From Thermoplasmata archaeon (GTDB lineage: Archaea > Thermoplasmatota > B47-G6 > B47-G6B > 47-G6), in contig QMTT01000084.1 in NCBI GenBank assembly GCA_003663565.1, positions 1 through 5,226 of the forward strand: a stretch of DNA of 5,226 nucleotides, in the 5' to 3' direction. The notes under the pieces were generated by a model that was given only the letters and a program-made list of their open reading frames with translations, made no database searches and was not told the origin of the DNA. This document shows, piece by piece, positions 1 through 4,321 of the stretch. Each line of letters opens with the position of its first letter. Positions within the stretch are counted from its first letter, which is position 1. The position numbers and the translations under genes are program-made.

Positions 1-289
1 CTGCCTTAACCTTAGTTAGTGGCACTGTAAAAGAACTCATGCCCAGACTTACAAGACCGAAGTTGCAATGGCGGATGCCAGTATCTTTCGTGTCTTTCCA
101 ACGATTACCTAACTGACATTCGCTAAGTCCGAACATGTGCATGTATTCTCTGACCGTATAGCACTGCTCTGCAGTTTCCATATCAATACTGAAATCTATA
201 ATCAACTGCATCAGGTGATCATACGCATCGTATACGTTATCACACTCCTTTTCTGTTCTGTAATTGAACAGATTAAATTGAAACAACAT
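1..289 (-). CDS. Hypothetical protein, 3'-partial at the left edge
   Basis: An open frame runs from an ATG at 289 off the left edge without a stop, giving 96 visible residues beginning MLFQFNLFNYRTEKECDN. The start is supported by AGAGGAG about 7 nt upstream. The ATG lies inside the end of the preceding gene (17-nt overlap), so the two are probably translationally coupled. The visible part starts with an acidic, probably helical region (residues 13-45, ECDNVYDAYDHLMQ then IDMETAEQCYTVREYM). A stretch rich in G, N, W and K follows (GLSECQLGNRWKDTKDTG), then a mixed hydrophobic segment. I do not recognise the family and see no signal peptide or membrane segment. The C-terminus is outside the window, so its length and function cannot be judged. 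Confidence 0.75.
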   Translation of the reverse strand, partial: MLFQFNLFNYRTEKECDNVYDAYDHLMQLIIDFSIDMETAEQCYTVREYMHMFGLSECQLGNRWKDTKDTGIRHCNFGLVSLGMSSFTVPLTKVKA

Positions 290-506
290 CTTTCTTCTCC
301 TCTAAGATAGGTACACCATCTTTAGTTAAAAGGTGAGCACTGAGTTCTCTTACCGCACCATCAGAACACTGTAGCATGACTGTAGTTGTTGATCCAATCC
401 AAGCCACAAATCTGGCTTTGAATGTTCTGCCTGCAACTTCTAATGGGTATTGACACTCAGCGTTAGTCATAAGACCATTTAAAGATAGTTTCTTTTTCTT
501 ATTCAT
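273..506 (-). CDS. Small hypothetical protein, 77 aa
   Basis: This 77-residue protein has a lysine-rich N-terminus (MNKKKKLSLNG). Its core reads as alternating beta strands (YPLEVAGRTFKARFVAWIG, then TTTVMLQCSDGAVRELS), followed by a charged tail (EEKKDVV). That pattern would fit a small beta-barrel or SH3-like fold, but I do not recognise a family. AGGAGG sits only 3 nt before the ATG at 506, a short but usable spacing, and lies immediately after the stop of the 56-residue gene upstream. The end overlaps the next gene's start by 17 nt. The basic N-terminus could contact nucleic acid, but nothing in the sequence proves this. Confidence 0.75.
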   Translation of the reverse strand: MNKKKKLSLNGLMTNAECQYPLEVAGRTFKARFVAWIGSTTTVMLQCSDGAVRELSAHLLTKDGVPILEEKKDVVSI

Positions 507-516
507 AGACCTCCTA

Positions 517-687
517 TCATCCTATAATTTCGGGATAGCTAATAGTATAACGGGTGCCATCACCGTAAACATCATCTATTCCCATCCACCAAAGCCTTCT
601 CTCTGCCATCATATGCCAGTCATATGTATAAGGGCTGTAATGGCAGGAGCCAACTTGACACATCCAACATATCCAGCACCAGAACAT
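517..687 (-). CDS. Trp/Cys-rich microprotein, 56 aa
   Basis: A short open frame runs from ATG at 687 to TGA at 517. AGGAGG lies 8 nt upstream (mRNA sense TTAAAGGAGGTTATTGATATG split around the site), as strong as those of the neighbours. It fills almost exactly the space between the NADAR gene (stop at 723) and the ribosome site of the next gene (510-515). The protein starts MFWCWICWMCQVGSCHYSPY: three tryptophans, four cysteines (C4, C7, C10, C15) and H16 fall within 16 residues. A second half contains RRLWWMG and ends in SYPEIIG. The cysteines could bind a metal, or the start could be a short membrane-inserting segment. I know of no family for it. Position and ribosome site argue that it is real. 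Confidence 0.7.
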   Translation of the reverse strand: MFWCWICWMCQVGSCHYSPYTYDWHMMAERRLWWMGIDDVYGDGTRYTISYPEIIG

Positions 688-722
688 ATCAATAACCTCC
701 TTTAAGAAAATACCCCGAGAAT

Positions 723-1190
723 TTATCCAAGTGTATCTCTCACTCCCATAATGATTTGACCGAGTTTATTCTGTCCTGGTATGTGTTGACATTTAGGACA
801 GTAACAATTTCCCCAGTAGTTGTCATGCCAGTAATTACCCTCGATTAATGTAGCACCTCCAGTAGCTATAAGGTTTGCTCTTAGTAAAGGTATTGAAAAT
901 TTCCATCCGATACCTATAACCATAATCTCATCTTTAATAGCATCCCAATCATCACGAAGGATAATCTTTCTTCCTTTATAACCTCTAGGAGATCCCATTA
1001 TTTTAGCAATGCCTGGGGTAGCGGCATTAAGTATCCAGTTAAAATCTTCTACTGTGGTTGTTTTGAATGCCTGAAAGAAATGCTCATTGGTGAAATAGAT
1101 GGTATCTGCTATAGTTACAGGATAAGCGTGGAAGTTGGATAGGAAATCATAAGGTCCTTTGAATTCATTAATAATGATATCTGAAGTCAT
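723..1190 (-). CDS. NADAR-domain (YbiA-like, DUF1768) protein
   Basis: The whole 155-residue protein matches the NADAR family, whose usual length is about 150-170 residues. Visible family motifs in order are FKGPYDFLSNF (10-20), NEHFFQAFK (35-43), SPRGYKGRKI followed by RDDW and a KF pair near 97-98, GNYWHDNYWGNC (118-129), and a final GQNKLGQIIMGVR (139-151). A short Cys insert (C129, C131, C134) precedes the last motif. Family members include E. coli YbiA, an N-glycosidase acting on riboflavin-pathway intermediates, and NADARs that remove ADP-ribose from guanosine in DNA as partners of DarT1 toxins. Which substrate this one uses cannot be read from sequence. The ATG at 1190 overlaps the upstream stop (ATGA), with GGGGAGG 10 nt upstream. 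A role against host NAD/ADP-ribose-based defence is inference. Confidence 0.93.
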   Translation of the reverse strand: MTSDIIINEFKGPYDFLSNFHAYPVTIADTIYFTNEHFFQAFKTTTVEDFNWILNAATPGIAKIMGSPRGYKGRKIILRDDWDAIKDEIMVIGIGWKFSIPLLRANLIATGGATLIEGNYWHDNYWGNCYCPKCQHIPGQNKLGQIIMGVRDTLG

Positions 1191-1414
1191 GGTTTTTTAG
1201 CCTCCCCATCACGTTCCCAGCAGTAATCAGCAGGACAATCACTGCAATCGTGATATAATTCACATTCTTCTGGTTCACGTCCAGCGTCAAACGCATCTCG
1301 GACAAGTTGAAAAATAGCAGGGAACACCGGTGCATCTGGATACTTATTAGCCAGTGTCCTGATTTCCTCTAGTCTGTCATGCGCAGGACCCTTAACAAAC
1401 TCACCGAATTTCAT
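1187..1414 (-). CDS. Small Cys-cluster hypothetical protein, 75 aa
   Basis: This 75-residue protein starts at ATG 1414, with AGGAGG 6 nt upstream, and ends in an ATGA overlap with the NADAR gene, so the two are translationally coupled. The N-terminal two thirds look helical (HDRLEEIRTLANKYP, then FPAIFQLVRDAFDAGREPEE). The last third carries a cysteine cluster, C51, C57, C60 and C65 with H55 (CELYHDCSDCPADYCW), which could bind zinc or another metal. I do not recognise the family. Tight coupling to the NADAR gene suggests co-production and perhaps a partner role, but this is inferred from layout only. Confidence 0.82.
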   Translation of the reverse strand: MKFGEFVKGPAHDRLEEIRTLANKYPDAPVFPAIFQLVRDAFDAGREPEECELYHDCSDCPADYCWERDGEAKKP

Positions 1415-1437
1415 AGTTTACCTCCTAACCTTCTGGT

Positions 1438-1659
1438 TTATTGCTTGTCTCGCGGGAGCTCGCCTAAGCGTTGCTCCTCAATGATTATCAGCTCACCGTT
1501 GTTTAGTTTCTTTTCGAGACAACGATCAAATGCTTTCTCCATCATACATCCATGTATTGAGAAAGCACCCCATACCATAAGAATGGTAACAATCCCTAAT
1601 AAAATTGGAAACACCACTGCCCATATTTTTTCTATGTCCATGTTCTCAAATGATGCCAT
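1438..1659 (-). CDS. Small single-pass membrane protein, 73 aa
   Basis: This 73-residue protein has a short acidic N-terminus (MASFENMDIEK), one clear hydrophobic segment at about residues 13-34 (IWAVVFPILLGIVTILMVWG), and a charged, probably helical C-terminal half rich in E, K and R. With the negative charges before the segment and the positive ones after it, the positive-inside rule suggests an outside N-terminus and a cytoplasmic C-terminus. AAGGAGT lies about 6 nt before ATG 1659. It sits between the DUF488 gene and the 75-residue gene with no room for a promoter, so it is probably co-transcribed. No family is recognised. Small membrane proteins of this kind are common in phage accessory regions and can be superinfection-exclusion or lysis factors, but there is no specific evidence here. 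Confidence 0.8.
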   Translation of the reverse strand: MASFENMDIEKIWAVVFPILLGIVTILMVWGAFSIHGCMMEKAFDRCLEKKLNNGELIIIEEQRLGELPRDKQ

Positions 1660-1695
1660 TTAAATACTCCTTGTTTTTTTTGTTAAAAAATATCA

Positions 1696-2049
1696 CTACG
1701 TTCTTTCACCCATATAGGTAACCCTATCTGGATAGCAGAACAACAAAAAATCTTTTAATAAGTACCGGTGACAAAATGTACCAGCCACGCAAAAACAAAC
1801 AACGGTAACTGTCTCTCTGCTTACTAGCCAGTCAAACGCATACCTTTCTGTGCTAGCCTGTTTGTTTGCCAGCATCTTAAGATATTCATAGGTGTACAGT
1901 TTCTGTGAGTACTCATTAGGTTTGTGTTTGTATCCTAACACCATGTCCCATGTAGGCGCAAAGTGCCTGCCCATCACAGCCTGTCCTTTCACCGTTATAT
2001 CTATTCTATCCATACCATCGTACCGGTATTGTGCCGTGTATAATTCCAT
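1696..2049 (-). CDS. DUF488 family protein, 117 aa
   Basis: The family is recognisable from DITVKGQ (about 17-23), the block FAPTWDMVLGYKHK (30-43), and the C-terminal signature VTVVCFCVAGTFCHRYLL (81-98) with C85, C87, C93, H94 and R95. DUF488 proteins are small single-domain proteins common in bacteria and phages. Their biochemical role is not established, but the conserved Cys/His/Arg set suggests a catalytic or metal site. I chose ATG 2049 rather than the ATG 39 nt upstream because 2049 lies 2 nt after the preceding gene's stop (TAG, TT, ATG). AGAGG is about 10 nt upstream, and the first 13 residues of the longer version would overlap that gene and lack family character. Full length, with no missing signature residue. 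Confidence 0.85.
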   Translation of the reverse strand: MELYTAQYRYDGMDRIDITVKGQAVMGRHFAPTWDMVLGYKHKPNEYSQKLYTYEYLKMLANKQASTERYAFDWLVSRETVTVVCFCVAGTFCHRYLLKDFLLFCYPDRVTYMGERT

Positions 2050-2051
2050 AA

Positions 2052-2255
2052 CTACGTTTCCTCTTGCTCTTCCGAAAAATGCACACAATACACATGCTGT
2101 GTAGATATTATATGCATGTAGTGATGTGCCTTACTATTGTTACACATACCTATTCCAGGCAACAGTGTAACAGGTCCAAAGGTTAATTCCTGAAAAGTTA
2201 GGCATTCTCCACACCGTTTATTACTATGGCGTAAGGTTTTATACATTTCAGTCAT
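2052..2255 (-). CDS. Small four-cysteine putative zinc-binding protein, 67 aa
   Basis: This 67-residue protein has cysteines at 15, 18, 38 and 57 in the order CGEC, GMC, YC. The aromatic residues and spacing (CxxC, about 19 residues, C, about 18 residues, C, then HF) recall small phage zinc-ribbon or rubredoxin-like proteins. A His-rich stretch (KAHHYMHIISTQH) precedes the last cysteine, and the tail is acidic (SEEQEET). The start at 2255 has the strong site AAAGGAGGTAAATT directly before ATG. The stop is 2 nt before the DUF488 start, so the two are coupled. I cannot name the family. The metal-binding reading comes from the cysteine pattern alone. A second copy of its ribosome site lies 46 nt upstream. 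Confidence 0.8.
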   Translation of the reverse strand: MTEMYKTLRHSNKRCGECLTFQELTFGPVTLLPGIGMCNNSKAHHYMHIISTQHVYCVHFSEEQEET

Positions 2256-2316
2256 AATTTACCTCCTTTAGAGTAAATTACGCGGTACAAAGTACCGACA
2301 TAATTTACCTCCTTTA
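2253..2316 (-). repeat. Duplicated ribosome-binding/start cassette (two identical 18-bp copies)
   Basis: Plus-strand 2253-2270 and 2299-2316 are identical (mRNA sense TAAAGGAGGTAAATTATG) and lie 46 nt apart. The downstream copy starts the 67-residue gene. The upstream copy starts a 7-codon frame. The same cassette, with small changes, precedes other genes in the window (for example 4220-4237 and near 1412-1425), so it looks like a reused phage ribosome site that could also act as recombination homology. Confidence 0.75.
2278..2301 (-). other. Micro-ORF of 7 codons with internal hairpin (possible leader peptide)
   Basis: ATG at 2301, directly after a perfect ribosome site, opens a frame encoding MSVLCTA and ending in TAA. 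The short frame is nearly filled by a perfect 6-bp inverted repeat with a 3-nt loop (CGGTAC at 2283-2288, GTACCG at 2292-2297). It could be a leader peptide whose translation affects the four-cysteine gene 23 nt downstream. It could equally be the remnant of a gene deleted between repeated ribosome sites. No conservation evidence is available. Confidence 0.35.
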
Positions 2317-2335
2317 AAAATTACGGCTCGAAGAG

Positions 2336-2869
2336 TCATGTCATTAACCTCCATCCCTCCTCCCATTTGTTAGGATCAAGATTTAACACAGGTATTTGCC
2401 TTGTGTTCATGGCGTAGTTAATACAGTTATAAGTACCACCTGTTTGTTGTTGGTTCCATACCGCTGCAACATAGAGACTGCGATCAACCATCCAGTGATT
2501 TCTCACTTCCATTTTGTATGGTGCATATGGATCTTCGCTGACATCGACCACCTCGTTTGCCTTACTACACAGACTTTCAAGATACTCTTGGGATTTAGCT
2601 GGCCACTTGCTAGCCTGAGAAGGGAATGGGCGGGCGATTGTAAGCCGGATATTCTCATAGCCTGGCACCTGGTCCCTTACAAATATCACCGCTAATGCAG
2701 CCATCTGATCAACACCGAGAGCACCGCCTGATATATAGGTGTCAACACCCTGCATAGCCTTGATGAGTTCCACTAGCTGACCAGTTATCCCAACCTCTTT
2801 AGGACTCATCGTATCATGGTAACCATCTATTCCAGGCGGTCTATGACCTGTAAAACACATCGTCGTCAT
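2336..2869 (-). CDS. YpsA/DUF1273-type SLOG superfamily protein, 177 aa
   Basis: The family is clear from MCFTGHRPPGI (4-14), SGGALGVD (47-54, the glycine-rich nucleotide-binding loop), ARPFPSQASKWP (79-90), RNHWMVDRS (123-131), and AVWNQQQTGGTYNCINYA (136-153) near a final LDP. Length matches YpsA-type proteins (about 180 residues). SLOG domains are Rossmann-like folds that bind nucleotide ligands. Relatives include DprA, LOG nucleotide hydrolases and the cyclic-ADP-ribose sensor of Thoeris ThsA. The ligand here is unknown. I chose ATG 2869: AAGGAG lies 6 nt upstream and the TGHRP motif follows within 6 residues. The 36-residue extension from TTG 2977 runs through the hairpin-rich non-coding stretch and has no family character. 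All key motifs are present. Confidence 0.9.
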   Translation of the reverse strand: MTTMCFTGHRPPGIDGYHDTMSPKEVGITGQLVELIKAMQGVDTYISGGALGVDQMAALAVIFVRDQVPGYENIRLTIARPFPSQASKWPAKSQEYLESLCSKANEVVDVSEDPYAPYKMEVRNHWMVDRSLYVAAVWNQQQTGGTYNCINYAMNTRQIPVLNLDPNKWEEGWRLMT

Positions 2870-2910
2870 GTTATACTCCTTAGTTATAGGTTCATATTTC
2901 CCCTTCCAAC

Positions 2911-2943
2911 GAACGGGCGGGAGAAAGTCCCCATTCCCCACTG
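2911..2943 (-). repeat. Imperfect direct repeat, copy 1 (33 bp)
   Basis: Plus-strand gaacggg (2911-2917), then a variable 11-nt part, then ccccattccccactg (2929-2943). Both ends are identical to copy 2 at 2989-3020. In mRNA sense the unit is CAGTGGGGAATGGGG, a variable loop, a C-run and GTTC. Each copy can fold G-run to C-run around its variable middle. Confidence 0.75.
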
Positions 2944-2988
2944 TTTCACAGCGGGGGGTTCCTACGGAAAGCCCCAACTACGTTGGTT

Positions 2989-3020
2989 GAACGGGGTGTA
3001 AACAGCCCCATTCCCCACTG
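2989..3020 (-). repeat. Imperfect direct repeat, copy 2 (32 bp)
   Basis: Plus-strand gaacggg (2989-2995), variable middle, then ccccattccccactg (3006-3020), 77 bp from copy 1. The 15-bp and 7-bp ends are conserved while the middle differs. This suggests an old duplication of a folded unit rather than a recent copy. Confidence 0.75.
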
Positions 3021-3023
3021 CAT

Positions 3024-3302
3024 CTACGTAACAGTCAGTGTGTGTACCTCTAAGTCCATTGCCAATAGTTCATTGTAGTGCTTAAGCCATTTGGTTGTAT
3101 TCCTGGTGTTACCGGCAGCACTAGCTTTGATGTAGTCAATGTCTTCCATAGCACCTTTCATGGTTGAATGTAGGCACCTGAATATGTCATTCGAATCCAT
3201 ACCTTTCACACTGAGTGCTTCATGGTTAGCATGGGTAATAAAATACCACTCATCATCTTTTCTGCCGGTAACTGTAAACATCTCAATGTTTATTCCGCTC
3301 AT
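3024..3302 (-). CDS. Hypothetical protein, 92 aa
   Basis: A 92-residue soluble protein beginning MSGINIEMFTVTGRKDDEWYF. The N-terminal part alternates hydrophobic and polar residues as in beta strands (INIEMFTVTG, DEWYFITHANHEAL). A probably helical middle follows (DSNDIFRCLHSTMKGAMEDIDYIKA), then a second helix (KWLKHYNELLAM) and a final strand (EVHTLTVT), so an alpha/beta fold is likely. The start at 3302 is chosen because GAGGGGG lies just upstream and it begins 10 nt after the zinc-finger gene's stop. The longer frame from 3374 would overlap that gene by about 60 nt. The stop directly abuts the structured element. I do not recognise a family. Confidence 0.78.
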   Translation of the reverse strand: MSGINIEMFTVTGRKDDEWYFITHANHEALSVKGMDSNDIFRCLHSTMKGAMEDIDYIKASAAGNTRNTTKWLKHYNELLAMDLEVHTLTVT

Positions 3303-3312
3303 CAGTTCCCCC

Positions 3313-3588
3313 TCACTCGAAATTTCTGCTTCCCTTACACTTAGGGAAACCTTTACAGCCATAGAACTTACCAAATTTACCTTCCATTAGTTTAGTAGGT
3401 CCTCTACATATAGGACAGCCACCGGGACCAGACGGTTTTCTCTTTGGTGTGTCATGGAAGAAGGATATACCTTGTTCATCTATCAGTCCCTCCTCATACT
3501 GTTTAGCAGGAGAGGTATCCCGATATCTTATGTAGTGTTCGTACTCAGCCTCACCCTGTTCCCGAGCAAAATCTGCCATGTCTCCCAT
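3313..3588 (-). CDS. Small protein with C-terminal topoisomerase-type C4 zinc finger, 91 aa
   Basis: Residues 1-50 are charged and mostly helical (MADFAREQGEAEYEHYIRYR). Residues 58-84 form a C4 zinc finger, CPIC at 58-61, then C78 and C84 (FGKFYGCKGFPKC), matching the zf-C4_Topoisom pattern found repeated at the C-terminus of bacterial topoisomerase I. Only the finger is present, with no topoisomerase domain, so this is a stand-alone single-finger protein that probably binds single-stranded DNA or another nucleic acid. ATG 3588 is chosen over the ATG 42 nt upstream because it overlaps the upstream stop (TGATG) and has AGGAGG 5 nt before it. All four cysteines are intact. Function beyond nucleic-acid binding is unknown. 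Confidence 0.85.
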   Translation of the reverse strand: MGDMADFAREQGEAEYEHYIRYRDTSPAKQYEEGLIDEQGISFFHDTPKRKPSGPGGCPICRGPTKLMEGKFGKFYGCKGFPKCKGSRNFE

Positions 3589-3815
3589 CAGTTCCTCCTC
3601 AACCACGCCATGAATGGATCGGTGACCCATGGTGCAAATACATGTATGTATAGCAGTGCTATCCAGATAAACGGACCTGCTAAAGCATACGATATAATTT
3701 TCTTATACACAGGCATATCCTCGATTTCTTCTGCTGTGTCAAGATAAAATACGAACCCGATTAGAGACCAGCATATAAGTATTATACCGTAACAAACTAT
3801 CGCCATCCAACTCAT
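3588..3815 (-). CDS. Two-pass small membrane protein, 75 aa
   Basis: Two hydrophobic segments are visible, at about residues 4-24 (MAIVCYGIILICWSLIGFVF) and 41-62 (ISYALAGPFIWIALLYIHVF). A short acidic-then-basic loop (DTAEEIEDMPVYKK) separates them, and the end is basic (AWLRRN). Length and hairpin topology are compatible with a small holin-like or accessory membrane protein, but no family motif or neighbouring lysis enzyme supports a lysis role. The start at 3815 lies 1 nt after the preceding stop, with GGAGG 6 nt upstream. The stop overlaps the zinc-finger gene's start by one base (TGATG). The gene is therefore coupled on both sides. Confidence 0.82.
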   Translation of the reverse strand: MSWMAIVCYGIILICWSLIGFVFYLDTAEEIEDMPVYKKIISYALAGPFIWIALLYIHVFAPWVTDPFMAWLRRN

Positions 3816-3816
3816 A

Positions 3817-4029
3817 TTACACCTCCGCCCCGTTGTTATCCAGCTCTTTGAGTTCTATAAAGGTACCTTTGCGCTTCAGAGCATCTATTACATAGTTCAC
3901 TCTCTTACCACGCATCCATGCGTAAACATCTATGGTACCGACGATTACCTTACCGCTTGCGTCCGTAGTGATAGCACCGCAAGCGTCTGTGGTATTCAAC
4001 CACCACATTCTTTTAAGATCCTTTGTCAT
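3817..4029 (-). CDS. Small hypothetical protein, 70 aa
   Basis: A 70-residue protein with the start MTKDLKRMWWLNTTDACG and a near-duplicate TTDACG/TTDASG at residues 13-27. Beta-like stretches follow (GKVIVGTIDVYAWM), then a basic helix (RGKRVNYVIDALKRKG) and an acidic end. I do not recognise a family. The ATG at 4029 has GGAGG 8 nt upstream but overlaps the preceding gene by 17 nt. An alternative ATG at 4008 (starting MWWLNTTD) would remove the overlap and has AAAGGA about 10 nt upstream. I prefer 4029 for its stronger ribosome site, though this is not certain. The repeated residues coincide with an 8-bp inverted repeat in the DNA. Confidence 0.75.
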   Translation of the reverse strand: MTKDLKRMWWLNTTDACGAITTDASGKVIVGTIDVYAWMRGKRVNYVIDALKRKGTFIELKELDNNGAEV

Positions 4030-4222
4030 CCTCGCTACCTCCGGTATCCGGCGAAATAGACTCCACTACCGGTTCCTTTTCCACGTTCTCTATAACAAGC
4101 ACAGCTCCGCCCATCGTCATAAACCCTGCGATAGCTAAACAGAATAGGTAGTTACCAAAAGTCTTGATCGTTTGACCAGTCCAGAAACCAAATGAATATA
4201 TAAATGCTTTGAACTTGTTCAT
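4013..4222 (-). CDS. Small single-pass membrane protein with acidic tail, 69 aa
   Basis: The N-terminus is basic and aromatic (MNKFKAFIYSFGFWTGQTIK). One hydrophobic segment spans about residues 22-45 (FGNYLFCLAIAGFMTMGGAV), and the tail is acidic and probably disordered (ENVEKEPVVES, ending GGSEDDKGS). The charge pattern suggests a cytoplasmic N-terminus and an outer or periplasmic tail, either as an anchor or an uncleaved signal. No lipobox is seen. AAAGGAGG lies 6 nt before ATG 4222. This is the first gene after the structured non-coding stretch and its T-rich run. If that run terminates transcription, this gene depends on read-through or on a promoter I could not see. No family is recognised. 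Confidence 0.8.
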   Translation of the reverse strand: MNKFKAFIYSFGFWTGQTIKTFGNYLFCLAIAGFMTMGGAVLVIENVEKEPVVESISPDTGGSEDDKGS

Positions 4223-4236
4223 GATTTACCTCCTTT

Positions 4237-4321
4237 AAATAAAAAATTAAGGGGGACATGGACCTTGTTTCGCTAATGGATTATGATATCATTCCAATAG
4301 TCTTACGGGTGTAGGTCCCCC
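4237..4321 (-). terminator. Possible terminator: G/C stem enclosing 57 nt, then T-rich run
   Basis: In mRNA sense GGGGGAC (4321-4315) is perfectly complementary to GTCCCCC (4257-4251), which is followed by TTAATTTTTTATTT (4250-4237). The long enclosed segment is unusual for a simple intrinsic terminator but contains its own hairpin (TGGA..TCCA around the palindrome ATGATATCAT, 4277-4296). AGGTCC at 4265-4260 can instead pair with GGACCT (4318-4313), giving a competing fold. Confidence 0.45.

Larger units (their letters stand above)
2905..3022 (-). ncRNA. Hairpin-rich intergenic element (candidate structured RNA or mobile-element end)
   Basis: Between the stop at 3024 and the YpsA-type start at 2869 is about 150 bp with no convincing gene, visibly richer in G and C runs than its surroundings. 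In mRNA sense it contains successive hairpins: GGGG(c)TG/CACCCC (2993-3009), CCAAC-gta-GTTGG (2974-2986), GGGG(ct)TTCC-gta-GGAACCCC (2955-2975) and CCCC..GCTGT-gaa-ACAGTGGGG (about 2936-2957). The second and third share two to four G residues, so they partly compete. The layout resembles the right ends of IS200/IS605-type elements, where TnpB guide RNA scaffolds end in G/C-rich hairpins, but no transposase is beside it. A 5'-UTR regulator of the YpsA-type gene is the main alternative. Confidence 0.4.

Noticed and set aside
1379..1663. Plus-strand open frames, including 94, 99, 97 and 83 codon frames across the window
   Set aside because: They are antisense to well-supported minus-strand genes and lack convincing ribosome sites or recognisable motifs.
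1660..1695. T-run after the DUF488 stop as a terminator
   Set aside because: T6 and A8 tracts are present but no stable stem precedes them; the next gene's ribosome site follows immediately.
2930..2968. Single CRISPR repeat-like unit (CCCC..GCTGT-gaa-ACAGTGGGG), as in phage solitary repeat units
   Set aside because: The stem has a bulge and wobble unlike type I-E repeats, there is no array, and the second copy of the core lacks the same hairpin.
2870..2977. N-terminal extension of the SLOG protein from TTG 2977
   Set aside because: The first 36 residues run through hairpin DNA and lack family similarity. The ATG at 2869 has a proper ribosome site and places TGHRP where the family has it.
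2945..3022. 25-codon frame beginning ATG 3022 directly after the TAG of the upstream gene
   Set aside because: It lacks a ribosome site and its codons coincide with the hairpin and repeat structure, so it is better explained as non-coding.
3024..3374. Longer start of the 92-residue gene at 3374
   Set aside because: It would overlap the zinc-finger gene by about 60 nt, while ATG 3302 has its own ribosome site just after that gene's stop.
4251..4321. tRNA-like 7-bp closing stem GGGGGAC/GTCCCCC 71 nt across
   Set aside because: The length and closing stem suggest a tRNA, but the 17 nt before the 3' strand form no T-stem and contain no TTC loop. No D-arm or anticodon arm fits.
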